From positions 682,001-746,000 of the forward strand of contig CBDAVM010000001.1 of the NCBI GenBank assembly GCA_965200895.1: a stretch of 64,000 bases of DNA, read 5' to 3'. This DNA comes from WTFV01 sp965200895 (GTDB lineage Bacteria; Acidobacteriota; Vicinamibacteria; Vicinamibacterales; UBA8438). This document shows positions 55,927 through 64,000 of this stretch, in pieces (the stretch's first letter is position 1; every line of letters begins with the position of its first letter). The notes beneath the pieces are model-generated. The model ran no database searches. It saw only the letters and a list, made by a program, of their open reading frames with translations, and was not told the DNA's origin. The translations under genes and the position numbers were made by a program.

Positions 55927-56802
55927 TCATCCGCTGCGGTCGGGGTCGTGGAACGGTGCGTCGCCCTGGATGGTGACCCGGTAGCCGTGGCGCGTCTCGG
56001 GGTAGTAGTCCCAGATGGCCAGATGCTGGGTGCAGCGGTTGTCCCAGAAGGCGACCGAGTTCTCGCGCCACCGGAAGCGGCAGTGGTAGTCGGGCTGCGC
56101 GCAGTGCCTGAAGAGGAACGCCAGCACCGCGTCGCTCTCGGCCAGCGGCAGGTCCTTGATGCGCGTGGTGAAGCCTTCGTTGACGTAGAGCGCGGGCCGT
56201 CCGGTGACCGGGTGGGTGCGGATGACCGGGTGCTCGGCCGAAGGGTAGTGGCCGTCCCGGAGGCTGCCGGCGCCGTACCGTCCGCGGTAGTACTGCTCGC
56301 CCTCGTGGACGGCCGTCAGCCCGGTGAGGAACCGCTGCATGCGGTCCGACAGTCCCTCCCAGGCGGCGTACATGCTGGCGAAGAGCGTGTCGCCGCCGCC
56401 CGAAGGCGGCACCTGCACGATGCGCAGCATGCTGGCCATCGGCGGCTGGACGTCGCACGAGACGTCGGAATGCCACAGGCTGCCCGCCACGAACTCCACC
56501 TTGTCGTCGCCGTGGACGACGAGGATCTCCGGGTGCTCGGCGTCCTTGGGCGCCGCCGGATGGATGTGCAGCGCGCCGAAGCGGCGGCCGAGCGCCTTGT
56601 GCTGCTCGAAGGTCAGGTCCTGATCGCGGAAGAAAAGGACCAGGTGCCGCGCCCAGGCGTCCTGCAGCGCGGCCAGCGTCTCGTCGTCGAGCGGTCGGGC
56701 CAGATCGATGCCCGCGACCTCGGCCCCTATGGTCGGCGTGAGCGGCTCGATCCTCAGCGCCGTGGAAGGTGCGGAGGAGAGGGACGGATTCGGCATGGCC
56801 AT
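55927..56802 (-). CDS. TauD/TfdA-family Fe(II)/2-oxoglutarate dioxygenase
   Basis: 291 residues, the family length. The iron triad is visible: His-x-Asp in SLWHSDVSCDVQPPMASML and the distal His in DNRCTQHLAIWDYYPETRHG, where the Arg a few residues on binds 2-oxoglutarate. The N-terminus has the family start TIGAEVAGIDLARPLDDETL and LVLFFRDQDLTFEQH. Substrates of relatives include taurine, 2,4-D and alkyl sulfates, and this one is not defined. A perfect TATAAT on the minus strand (56814-56809) ends 6 nt before the ATG, so the mRNA is probably leaderless. Confidence 0.9.
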   Translation of the reverse strand: MAMPNPSLSSAPSTALRIEPLTPTIGAEVAGIDLARPLDDETLAALQDAWARHLVLFFRDQDLTFEQHKALGRRFGALHIHPAAPKDAEHPEILVVHGDDKVEFVAGSLWHSDVSCDVQPPMASMLRIVQVPPSGGGDTLFASMYAAWEGLSDRMQRFLTGLTAVHEGEQYYRGRYGAGSLRDGHYPSAEHPVIRTHPVTGRPALYVNEGFTTRIKDLPLAESDAVLAFLFRHCAQPDYHCRFRWRENSVAFWDNRCTQHLAIWDYYPETRHGYRVTIQGDAPFHDPDRSG

Positions 56803-56814
56803 CTGCTGATTATA
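56803..56814 (-). promoter_or_regulatory. Leaderless promoter of the TauD-like gene
   Basis: TATAAT (56814 to 56809 on the minus strand) is followed by 6 nt (CAGCAG) and the ATG at 56802. The transcription start would fall on the start codon. Confidence 0.55.
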
Positions 56815-56859
56815 GATGGCCCAATCGCCGCGGGGCGGCGCGTGAAGTCGGGGAGCGCG

Positions 56860-57042
56860 GCATCAAGGCTGCGCCCCGCCCGGGGACCGTCGCGCCGCGT
56901 TCGGTTCCGGGGTCGGGGTGAACACGGCATCAAGGGCCGCGTCCCGACCCCGACCCGAGGACCGTCGCGCTGCGTTGGCGTGCGGGCGCCGATCCGTCGG
57001 GCGGGTCGGTCTCCCCGACCCGAGGACCGGCGCGCCGCGGCG
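56860..57042 (+). repeat. Imperfect intergenic repeats
   Basis: A block resembling CATCAAGG, CTGCG, CCCG, then GACCGTCGCGC(C/T)GCGTT occurs at about 56862 and again about 67 bp later (56929), and a partial third copy (CCCGACCCGAGGACCG) lies near 57013. They lie between the TauD-like and phosphodiesterase genes. No coding function is apparent. Confidence 0.45.
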
Positions 57043-57077
57043 CATGCCGGGGGCTGCGGGGCTGCGCCGCCCGTTGC

Positions 57078-57091
57078 TATACTGCCGCACC
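57078..57091 (+). promoter_or_regulatory. Leaderless extended -10 promoter of the phosphodiesterase gene
   Basis: TGC-TATACT (TATACT at 57078-57083, with a TG two bases upstream) is an extended -10 element ending 8 nt before the GTG at 57092. Confidence 0.45.
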
Positions 57092-58609
57092 GTGCCCGCA
57101 TCACACGTGCTCGCCGCGCTCCTGGTCGCCGTCTCGTGGGTCGCCGCCGGCTGCGGCCCGGCGGCGTCGGAACCCGAGCCGGAGCTGCCCGATCGCACGC
57201 AGCAGCGGCATCTGCTGATCGTCCTCGACGGGCTGCGGCCCGACTACGTGACCCCGGAGCTGATGCCGAACCTGCATGCGCTGGGTGAACGCGGTGTCGT
57301 CTTCACCGACCACCACGCGGTGTATCCGACCGTGACGCGGGTGAACGCCGCCTCCATCTCGACCGGCGCGTACCCCGAGACGCACGGGCTGATGGGCAAC
57401 GCGGTCTTCTTTCCGGCGGTCGACCCGACGCGGTTCCTCAGCACGAGCGAGCGGGACAATCTGCTGCGGATCGAAGAGGCCGAGGAAGGGGTGCTGCTGA
57501 CGGCGCCGACCCTGGGCGAGCGCCTGCAGAGCGCAGGACTGCGGCTGCTCGTCGCCAGCGCCGGCTCGAGCGGATCGTCCTACCTGCTGAACCACCGCGT
57601 GGCCGGCGGGGGCATCATCCACTACGCGTATGCGCTGCCGGAAGCGCTCGGCGAGGCGGTGCAGGAGCGGCTCGGCCCGCCGCCTCCCGCCGCGATGCCC
57701 AACCGCGGTCGCAACCGCTACATCGTCGATGCGTTTCTCCAGGTCGGTCTGGAACGCGTCGACCCGGCGGTGACCGTCCTCTGGCTGAGCGATCCCGACA
57801 CGACGGCCCACGCCAACGGCATCGGGCACCCGACATCGGTGGCCGCGCTGCGCGCCGTCGACGCCGAGATCGGCCGGGTCCAGGACGGCCTGCGCGCCGC
57901 GGGTCCGCTCCACGCGTTCAACATCTGGGTGACCTCCGACCACGGCTTCTCGACGCACACCGGCGCCGTGGACCTCGACGCCCTGCTTGCGCCGTTCGCC
58001 GGAACGCTGCCGGACGGGTCGCCGCGGGTGGTGGCCGGCAGCGGAGCGATCCACGTGCGGGACGGCGACGCCGCGGTGGTGGCCGGGATCGTGGAGGCGC
58101 TGCAGGAGTCCGAACGCGTCGGCGCCGTATTCACGCGGGATGCGCGCGTGCCCGGTACGCTGGCGCTCGACACCGCGCGCTGGAGACATGCCCGCGCTGC
58201 CGACATCCTGTACTCGCCGGCGTGGACCGACGCCGAGAACGCGCACGGCTACCGGGGGACGAGCGCATCCGGCGGCACGGCAGGCCACGGCAGTGCGAGC
58301 CCCTACGACATCCACAACACGCTCATCGCGGCGGGGCCGGCCCTGCAGTCCGGGATCGAGGTCGCGCTGCCGACGTCGAACGTCGACCTGGCGCCGACCT
58401 TTCTCTACCTGCTCGGGTTGAGCGCCGCGCCGACGATGGCTGGTCGGCCGCTGACCGAGGCGTTCCGCGATGGCCCCGATCTGCCGGCGGCGCCCCGCAC
58501 GGCGGAGAGCAGTCGCGAGACGCTGGACGGCCGGTACCGCGCGACAGCCCGCTCGACGGTCGTCTTCGGCCGACGTTATCTCGATTCCGCAACCGCCGAG
58601 CGCCGGTAG
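57092..58609 (+). CDS. Lipoprotein alkaline-phosphatase-superfamily phosphodiesterase
   Basis: 505 residues from a GTG. It has a lipoprotein signal with lipobox VAAG-C (VLAALLVAVSWVAAGCGP). The nucleotide pyrophosphatase/phosphodiesterase fold shows metal ligands in LLIVLDGLRPDYVTPELMPN (Asp) and the nucleophile Thr in AVYPTVTRVNAASISTG. Further ligands are in LWLSDPDTTAHANGIGHPTS (Asp, His), VTSDHGFSTHTG (Asp-His) and GHGSASPYDIHNTLIA (His). It should hydrolyse phosphate diesters or pyrophosphates outside the inner membrane, with substrate unknown. The frame is open to 56918, but the lipoprotein signal and -10 box favour 57092. It is convergent with the next gene (14 bp). Confidence 0.88.
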   Translation: MPASHVLAALLVAVSWVAAGCGPAASEPEPELPDRTQQRHLLIVLDGLRPDYVTPELMPNLHALGERGVVFTDHHAVYPTVTRVNAASISTGAYPETHGLMGNAVFFPAVDPTRFLSTSERDNLLRIEEAEEGVLLTAPTLGERLQSAGLRLLVASAGSSGSSYLLNHRVAGGGIIHYAYALPEALGEAVQERLGPPPPAAMPNRGRNRYIVDAFLQVGLERVDPAVTVLWLSDPDTTAHANGIGHPTSVAALRAVDAEIGRVQDGLRAAGPLHAFNIWVTSDHGFSTHTGAVDLDALLAPFAGTLPDGSPRVVAGSGAIHVRDGDAAVVAGIVEALQESERVGAVFTRDARVPGTLALDTARWRHARAADILYSPAWTDAENAHGYRGTSASGGTAGHGSASPYDIHNTLIAAGPALQSGIEVALPTSNVDLAPTFLYLLGLSAAPTMAGRPLTEAFRDGPDLPAAPRTAESSRETLDGRYRATARSTVVFGRRYLDSATAERR

Positions 58610-58623
58610 TATCCCGCAGCCGA

Positions 58624-61014
58624 CTAGTACCCCGCCAGGACCGGGAAGCGCTCGTCGTCCGGCAGCGGCTGCACACCGAGCGCGTTGAGCACCATCGACA
58701 CCTTCCGGTAGCGGGCCGCGGTGGCGACGATGCTCATCATCTGGTGCTCGGTGTAGCGCTCGGCCAGCGCCGCCCAGGTGGCGTCGGAGACGGTCGTGTC
58801 GCGGTACATCTCGTTGGCGGCGTCGATGAGCGCCCGCTCGTTCGCGTTCCAGCCCGCCGCGTCGTGCCCCTGCGCGATCCAGTGCGGATCGAGTCCATGG
58901 TCGCGCGCCCGGCCGACGCTGCCGACGTGCTTGGCCCACTCGTAGACCGACTGCGCGTTCCATCCGGTGCGCAGAATCAGCAGCTCCCGGTCGTGCGGCG
59001 TCAGTCCGGAGCGCTCCGGGTTCATCACGTAGCCGGGATTCGCGTACCAGGCGTCGGCCAGCGCCGGGTGCCGGCGGAGTGTGCGCGAGACGCGCAGGCC
59101 CGGTCCCTCGACCGGCTCGACGCGCGGCGCCGCCAGCGGCGGCTCCCGCGCCGGCACGACCAGCCGGTAGGCGACATCGTCCACCGGCAGTTCGGCATCG
59201 GCGCCGTCGTCGGGCTGGACGCCGAGGGCGTTGAACAGGATGGACACCGTCGTGGTGTCCGCCACCGTCGCCACGGCGTCCATCAGGTTGTGGAGGTCGT
59301 ATTCCGCGGAGAGCAGGTCCCAGGTCTCCCCGGTGATCGAGGAGTTGCCGAACAACTGATCCGGAAGGCCGACGAGCACGTTCTCGAAGGCTCCCCAGCG
59401 CTCCTGTGACGGCCCCTCGGCGATCGAGTGGATCTCTTCCGGGGTCAGCCCGGCCTCGGCGGCGCGGCCGGCGTGCGCGGACCACAGGTAGCCGTTCTGC
59501 GCCAGCCAGGCGGTGCGCAGGATCAGGATCTCGCGATGCCGCGGCGACAGCGTCGACGCGTTCGCCACGTAGCGCATGAACGGGAAGATGCGATCGGCCA
59601 GCGCCGGCACGCGCGCCAGCGTCCGCAGCGCGTTGCCCGGACGGCCATCCGGCGCATGGCGATCCACCACCGCCCGCTGCTCGTCGGTCCACTCGGCGGC
59701 CGGCAACGGCGGGATGCGCGGCTCGCGCAGGCGCCGGTGCGGCTGCACGCTTCCCGGCAGTCCGGTGACGGCGCGGGCGGGCTCGATGCGCAGCAGCGCC
59801 GCATTGTCCTCTTCGGTCAGCACGTAAAGATAGCCGTCCGGTCCCTGCCGGACGTCGCGGATGCGCTGCTTCAGCTCGGCCAGCAGCCACTCGCGTCCCA
59901 TCTCCTCGCCGCGCCGGTTGAACACGATGCGCTCGAGGTGGCCCGTCCGCTGCATCCGTCCGACCGTCATCGAGCCGACGAAGAGGTTGCCGCGCCAGGC
60001 CGGAAAAGGCTCGCCGTCGTAGAAGGTGAGGCCGGAAGGCGCGATCGACGGCCACCACAGGATCTCCGGCCGCTCGAAATCGGCCAGCCACGGCGTGTCC
60101 GACACCCGCACGCCCGTGTACTCCCGGCCATCGGAGGCGAGCGGCCAGCCGTAGTTGCGGCCGGGGAGGATGACGTTGACCTCGTCGCCGCCCTGCGGGG
60201 CGTTCTCGCTGGCCCAGAGCGTCCCGTTGTCGGGATGGAAGGTCAGGCCGAGCTGGTTGCGGTGCCCCAGCGAGTAGATCTCGGGCAGGTAGCCCGGCGC
60301 GCCGGCGAAGGGGTTGTCGTCGGGCGCGGTGCCATCGTCGTTCAGCCGCACGACCTTGCCCACGTGCTCGCCCGGGTCCTGGGCCCGCAGCCCCGTGGTC
60401 CGCGAGCGGATGGCCCCGCCGACGGTCATGTACACCTTGCCGTCCGGTCCGAACGTGACCCGCGATGCCGCGACCCCGCGGCCGAACCCCCGGGACACGA
60501 AGATGTCGCGCACCTCGGTCAACGCGCCCGCGTCCAGCCGCCCGCGCGCCAGCGCGATGACGGCGCCGCGCCGCCCGTCCTGCTCCGCCGGCTTCGAGTA
60601 GGTCAGGTAGACCAGCCGGTCGTCCTCCGGGTGCAGGGCGATGTCCATCAGGCCGGCCAGCCGGGTCCCGGTGTAGACCTCCGGGACGCCGGGGATGGGC
60701 CGCGGATCGAGCACGCCGTCGCGGATCAGCCGCAGGGTTCCCGCGTTGCGCTCGGTGACGAGGATGTCGCCGTTGCGGCGGAACGCGAGGCCCCACGGAT
60801 GCGAGAGCCCGGTCACGATCGGCACGACACGTATCCGGGGGACGTCGTTGCTGTACAGCACCACCGGTTCGGACGGGGGCGGCAGGGCCGGAATGCCACT
60901 GATCGCGGTCGTGCGCTGCCGGGCCTGGCCCGAAGCCGCAGCGACCGCGAGGAGGAGGCCCCCGCAGGCGAGCAGTCCGACGACGCGAGCGCGAGAAACA
61001 GGGAACGTAGTCAC
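58624..61014 (-). CDS. PQQ-dependent sugar dehydrogenase fused to two carboxymuconolactone-decarboxylase-like domains
   Basis: 796 residues from a GTG with GGAGGTGA upstream. The signal peptide (VVGLLACGGLLLAVAAASG-Q) leads into a soluble aldose/PQQ dehydrogenase propeller (about 50-425): VTGLSHPWGLAFRRNGDILV, SLGHRNQLGLTFHPDNGTLW, ASENAPQGGDEVNVILPGRN and YGWPL. Residues about 440-600 and 620-790 are each CMD/AhpD-like helical domains (TLSPRHREILILRTAWLAQN, GLTPEEIHSIAEG; and GLTPHDRELLILRTGWNAQS, VYEWAKHVG). The CxxC of AhpD is absent in both (NGYLWSAH, QSVYEWAKH), so peroxidase activity is not expected. The fusion may couple sugar oxidation to another step. The order of domains and both halves are intact. 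Confidence 0.85.
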   Translation of the reverse strand: MTTFPVSRARVVGLLACGGLLLAVAAASGQARQRTTAISGIPALPPPSEPVVLYSNDVPRIRVVPIVTGLSHPWGLAFRRNGDILVTERNAGTLRLIRDGVLDPRPIPGVPEVYTGTRLAGLMDIALHPEDDRLVYLTYSKPAEQDGRRGAVIALARGRLDAGALTEVRDIFVSRGFGRGVAASRVTFGPDGKVYMTVGGAIRSRTTGLRAQDPGEHVGKVVRLNDDGTAPDDNPFAGAPGYLPEIYSLGHRNQLGLTFHPDNGTLWASENAPQGGDEVNVILPGRNYGWPLASDGREYTGVRVSDTPWLADFERPEILWWPSIAPSGLTFYDGEPFPAWRGNLFVGSMTVGRMQRTGHLERIVFNRRGEEMGREWLLAELKQRIRDVRQGPDGYLYVLTEEDNAALLRIEPARAVTGLPGSVQPHRRLREPRIPPLPAAEWTDEQRAVVDRHAPDGRPGNALRTLARVPALADRIFPFMRYVANASTLSPRHREILILRTAWLAQNGYLWSAHAGRAAEAGLTPEEIHSIAEGPSQERWGAFENVLVGLPDQLFGNSSITGETWDLLSAEYDLHNLMDAVATVADTTTVSILFNALGVQPDDGADAELPVDDVAYRLVVPAREPPLAAPRVEPVEGPGLRVSRTLRRHPALADAWYANPGYVMNPERSGLTPHDRELLILRTGWNAQSVYEWAKHVGSVGRARDHGLDPHWIAQGHDAAGWNANERALIDAANEMYRDTTVSDATWAALAERYTEHQMMSIVATAARYRKVSMVLNALGVQPLPDDERFPVLAGY

Positions 61015-61318
61015 GGCGTCACCTCCACCCGGCCCCTCCCGCGCGGGGCAGACTCGGTTCGTCCGGTTCGCCGGCCATGGTCCGTGTCGAGCGCGCCCCT
61101 CGTCGCCGGCCGTCAGGGACGCCTCGGACGGCGTACTTGCGTGGCGTTCATGATAGGCAAAGCAGGCAGGATTGGCGAGCACATGTGGCGCCGACGGTGG
61201 CGTGCGTGGCCGGCGTGGACCACAATGCACCCGGGCGGTGGACTTGGCGCATGTCCTTCGAGAGCGGCGGTCGGCGACCAGCGGCACCCGGGGAGCGCCG
61301 CGCCGCGTTCGAGCGGTG

Positions 61319-63637
61319 GTGCGGCGCCTCCGAGCGGCGTTGCACGTCGGACTGGCGCTGGCGGTCGGGAACGCCGTCGGACCTCCTGCCGTCGCGGGCG
61401 CCCAGCCCGCGCCGCAGACCGCCCCCGCCGGGCAGTCCCCCGCGGGCGTGGCGGTCGACGCCGGCGTCCTGACCGGCCGGCCCGTCGTGCGTCCCCCGCG
61501 TGTGCCGGAGCCGCCGGTGATCGACGGCCGGCTGGACGAAGCGCTCTGGCGCGGCGCCGCCCACATCACGGATCTCGTCCAGCGCCGTCCCTTCGACGGG
61601 ATTCCCGCCAGCGAGCCCAGCGACATCCTTCTCGCCTACGACAGCGAAAACCTCTACGTCGGCCTGTACGCGCACTACGCCGATCCGGGGATGATCCGCG
61701 CGAACCGGCGGGACCGCGACGAGTCCATCGACGACGATCTGTTCCTGATCTACCTCGATCCGTTCCTCGACCAGCAGCGGGCGTACGTCTTCACGGTGAA
61801 CGGCTACGGCGTGCAGGGCGACGCGATCCTGCAGGCGGGCGCGCTCGGCGGGGGCCGCTTCGGGGTGCCGCGCGGCGACGCCTCCTGGGACGTGCTGTTC
61901 GACTCGGCGGCCGAGCTGGTCGAGGACGGCTTCGTCGCCGAGCTGGCGATTCCCTTCAAGAGCCTCCGCTATCCGCGTCGGGAGGCCGGGACGCAGCACC
62001 GCTGGGGACTGCAGATCGCGCGCACCATCGGCGGCCGCGACGAGGCCGACGTCTGGTCGCCCACGTCACGCGACATCGCCGGCTTCCTGCCCCAGATGGG
62101 CGTTCTCGAAGGGCTGACGGACCTGTCCCGCAGCCACAACCTGGAGCTGCTGCCGACGTTCACGACGATCCGCTTCGGGTCGCTCGACCGCGCGACCGGG
62201 CGGTTCCGGGACCGCGACCCGTCCCCCGAGGCCGGCGTCAACCTGAAGTACGGCGTCACGTCGAACCTCACCGCGGACGTCACGTTCAATCCCGACTTCT
62301 CGCAGGTCGAGTCGGACCTGCCGCAGATCGAGGTCAACCAGCGCTTTGCCCTGTTCTATCCGGAGCTGCGCCCGTTCTTCCTGGAGGGCGCCGAGATCTT
62401 CAACATCCGGGCGCCGATCACGACGGTCCACACCCGGCGCATCGTCGATCCGGCCTACGGCGCCAAGCTGACCGGCAAGGTGGGACGGACCAGCATCGGC
62501 GTGCTTTACGCCAACGACGAGGCGCCCGGCAACGTCGACGACCCGGCGGATCCGATGCGCGGTGCGGCGGCGCACTCGTTCGTGGGCCGGCTGCGCTACG
62601 ACCTGTACGCCGCATCGCACGTCGGGGCCATCTTCACGAACCGCGATCTGCTCGGCGGCCACAGTCGTCTCGCAGGCGTGGACTCGAACTTCCGCCTCGG
62701 CGACACCCACGCGGTGGGGTTCCGCGCCATGGGCACGGATCATCGGGATCGCGATGGCGCGAAGAGAAGCGGCCATCTTGTCGACGCGGTGTTCAGCAAG
62801 CGCGGACGCAACCTGCGCTACGTGCTGTCCTCGTACGCGTTGTCACCCGACTTCATGACCGATGTCGGCTTCGTCCGTCGTACCGACCAGCGCTACACGT
62901 CGCTGACCGGGGGCTACCGCTGGTGGCCGGAGAACTGGCTCCGCAACTGGGGACCGGAGTTCATCTACGGCCGGAACTACGACTTCGCAGGTGTCCTGCA
63001 GGACGAGATCGCCGACGCGGGCATCAACCTGGCGCTCTTCCGGAACATGTTCGTGGCCGGCAACACCCGCCGCGAGCTGGAGCGGTTCGGCGGGATCGAT
63101 TTCGTCAAGACCCGCTCCCGCGTCTTCGGCCGGGTGGACACGAGCCGGCGCGGCGGGGTGTCGCTGGAGTACCGGCGCGGCGAGCAGATCCTTTTCCATA
63201 CGCAGACTCCCTACCTGGGGCGCGAGCGGGGGATCACGGCGCGGATCAACCTGCGGCCCGTCTCGCGGCTGCGGTCGACGGTCAACATCACCACGAACCG
63301 CTTCACCGATCCGCGTCGCGGCAGCACGGAGGTCTTCGATGTCCGGATCTTTCGGGCGCTCACCACCTATCAGTTCAGCAACCGCCTGCTCTTCCGCAAC
63401 ATCAGCGAGTACAACTCGCTGGACGAGACCCTCGACCTCAACTTCCTGCTGACCTATCGCGTCAACGCCGGCACGGTCCTCTACGCCGGCTACGACGACC
63501 ACTACCAGCAGGCCGACCTGATCGAGGGAGATCTCGCAGGCTGGTACGACGTCGGCGGCCGGCGCCGGCTCGGGCTCGGACGCCAGCGGACCAACCGCGC
63601 CGTCTTCGTAAAGTTCCAGTACCTGTTCCGGTACTGA
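61319..63637 (+). CDS. DUF5916 outer-membrane protein with a CBM9-like N-terminal domain
   Basis: About 772 residues. The chosen GTG (61319, with another at 61316) gives a signal peptide (RRLRAALHVGLALAVGNAVG, ending PPAVAGA-Q). Residues about 45-210 are a CBM9-like carbohydrate-binding fold (EPPVIDGRLDEALWRGA, YDSENLYVGLYAHYADPG, RAYVFTVNGYGVQGDAI, DGFVAELAIPFKSLRYP). The remainder is the DUF5916 region (YGVTSNLTADVTFNPDFSQV, ESDLPQIEVNQRFALFYPEL, RPFFLEGAEIF) and about 16 amphipathic strands ending in an outer-membrane type C-terminal aromatic (KFQYLFRY). It is probably a carbohydrate-related outer-membrane barrel, with ligand unknown. Frames open further upstream were rejected because of the signal. 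61015-61318 otherwise holds only the divergent promoters. Confidence 0.83.
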   Translation: MRRLRAALHVGLALAVGNAVGPPAVAGAQPAPQTAPAGQSPAGVAVDAGVLTGRPVVRPPRVPEPPVIDGRLDEALWRGAAHITDLVQRRPFDGIPASEPSDILLAYDSENLYVGLYAHYADPGMIRANRRDRDESIDDDLFLIYLDPFLDQQRAYVFTVNGYGVQGDAILQAGALGGGRFGVPRGDASWDVLFDSAAELVEDGFVAELAIPFKSLRYPRREAGTQHRWGLQIARTIGGRDEADVWSPTSRDIAGFLPQMGVLEGLTDLSRSHNLELLPTFTTIRFGSLDRATGRFRDRDPSPEAGVNLKYGVTSNLTADVTFNPDFSQVESDLPQIEVNQRFALFYPELRPFFLEGAEIFNIRAPITTVHTRRIVDPAYGAKLTGKVGRTSIGVLYANDEAPGNVDDPADPMRGAAAHSFVGRLRYDLYAASHVGAIFTNRDLLGGHSRLAGVDSNFRLGDTHAVGFRAMGTDHRDRDGAKRSGHLVDAVFSKRGRNLRYVLSSYALSPDFMTDVGFVRRTDQRYTSLTGGYRWWPENWLRNWGPEFIYGRNYDFAGVLQDEIADAGINLALFRNMFVAGNTRRELERFGGIDFVKTRSRVFGRVDTSRRGGVSLEYRRGEQILFHTQTPYLGRERGITARINLRPVSRLRSTVNITTNRFTDPRRGSTEVFDVRIFRALTTYQFSNRLLFRNISEYNSLDETLDLNFLLTYRVNAGTVLYAGYDDHYQQADLIEGDLAGWYDVGGRRRLGLGRQRTNRAVFVKFQYLFRY

Positions 63638-63720
63638 GGCAGCGACTCGAACTCGATGATCTCGAACCGTCACGGGTGAGGCAGCGACTCCGAACTCGAT
63701 GATCTCGAACCGTCGCGGGT
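63635..63720 (+). repeat. 42-43-bp tandem duplication after the DUF5916 stop
   Basis: The unit beginning TGAGGCAGCGACTC and containing GAACTCGATGATCTCGAACC G is present at 63635-63676 and 63677-63719 with one base inserted and one substituted. A third start (TGAGGC) follows. The first TGA is the stop codon of the DUF5916 gene. Function unknown. Confidence 0.8.
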
Positions 63721-63762
63721 GAGGCGCAGCACCTGGCCGGGCACTGACCTTGCCACGGCCGC

Positions 63763-64000
63763 TCACCGGATGAGCCAGAGCTCCCGTTGCGGCCCGGACA
63801 GGTACTCCACGCGACCGTCCCCGTGCACCAGGGTGTCTTCCTCACGCATGATCGACACGGCCTGCCCGTCCCATTCCGGGACCGGCGCGGTGACCGAGAA
63901 CTCCAGCGAGATCCACTCGCCGGCGCGCAACGGAAACCGGGGATGGTCGCCGTAGCGCTCCGGCCAGTCGAACACCATCCAGACACCTGCGTCATGCACC
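63763..64000 (-). CDS. Partial protein of unknown function at the window edge
   Basis: The minus frame is open to the right edge, so the N-terminus lies outside the window. The visible C-terminal 78 residues read MVFDWPERYGDHPRFPLRAG, then EWISLEFSVTAPVPEWDGQA and VSIMREEDTLVHGDGRVEYL SGPQRELWLIR. They look like the edge strands of a beta-sandwich. No family is recognised. It is convergent with the DUF5916 gene. Confidence 0.5.
   Translation of the reverse strand, partial: VHDAGVWMVFDWPERYGDHPRFPLRAGEWISLEFSVTAPVPEWDGQAVSIMREEDTLVHGDGRVEYLSGPQRELWLIR

Noticed and set aside
57101..60796. 1231-codon minus-strand frame
   Set aside because: It is antisense to the phosphodiesterase and out of frame with the PQQ-CMD fusion.
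59428..63702. 1424-codon plus-strand frame
   Set aside because: It runs antisense through the PQQ-CMD fusion and out of frame through DUF5916, and has no domain-like sequence.

Overview
The window is a high-GC (about 70% by eye) bacterial chromosome segment, most likely from an Acidobacteriota lineage such as Vicinamibacteria. This is inferred from gene content: PQQ-dependent dehydrogenases, NHL beta-propeller proteins, a DUF1592/DUF1552 pair, a fragment of an ADOP-type ABC permease, and many exported proteins of unknown function. Several genes have GTG or TTG starts, and at least three appear to be transcribed leaderless. No rRNA, tRNA, CRISPR array or intact transposase was seen.

Layout. 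0-13 kb is mostly housekeeping: the tail of a GMC oxidoreductase, a cytochrome-c/PQQ dehydrogenase, a methyltransferase, a DEAD-box helicase, adenosylhomocysteinase, an NYN-domain protein, polyphosphate kinase, an SLC13 permease and an NHL protein. 13-20.3 kb is a fluid region. It holds an ISKra4-type transposase remnant, an Rpn-family nuclease and a second broken copy of it, a VapBC pair, a broken ADOP permease, a TPR-protein fragment, and the most unusual locus in the window. That locus is a kinase / peptidoglycan-binding / coiled-coil / formylglycine-generating-enzyme-like (FGE) protein whose 3' end looks like the variable region of a diversity-generating retroelement (DGR). It is followed by a duplicated tail-plus-hairpin unit and a truncated Avd gene, with no reverse transcriptase in the window.

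20.3-41 kb is metabolic and envelope-related. It contains a 2-keto-4-pentenoate hydratase-like protein, an exported DUF1592/DUF1552 cluster, a predicted Tat-lipoprotein beta-carbonic anhydrase with a DUF2490 protein, a PQQ dehydrogenase, and a protocatechuate ring-cleavage operon (pcaH-pcaG-pcaB-pcaC plus an SLC13 permease). An NHL protein, a HIRAN-like/AvtA pair and MmsA follow.

41-54.1 kb is a defence island. A type I restriction-modification (RM) operon runs leftward as LexA-like fragment, hsdM (frameshifted), HEPN protein, MNT-HsdS fusion and AbiJ-like protein, with hsdR displaced to the far end. A second, truncated hsdR 5' end lies next to the AbiJ-like gene. Between the two hsdR starts sits a cassette with a DUF4365 nuclease-like gene coupled to an unknown gene, and a divergent unknown gene coupled to a truncated P-loop ATPase. 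A separate MNT/HEPN pair sits on the other side of hsdM.

54.1-64 kb returns to exported proteins and oxidative enzymes: an unknown exported protein, an SdpI-like membrane protein, a TauD-type dioxygenase, a lipoprotein phosphodiesterase, a PQQ sugar dehydrogenase fused to two carboxymuconolactone-decarboxylase-like domains, a DUF5916 outer-membrane protein, and a partial unknown gene at the right edge.
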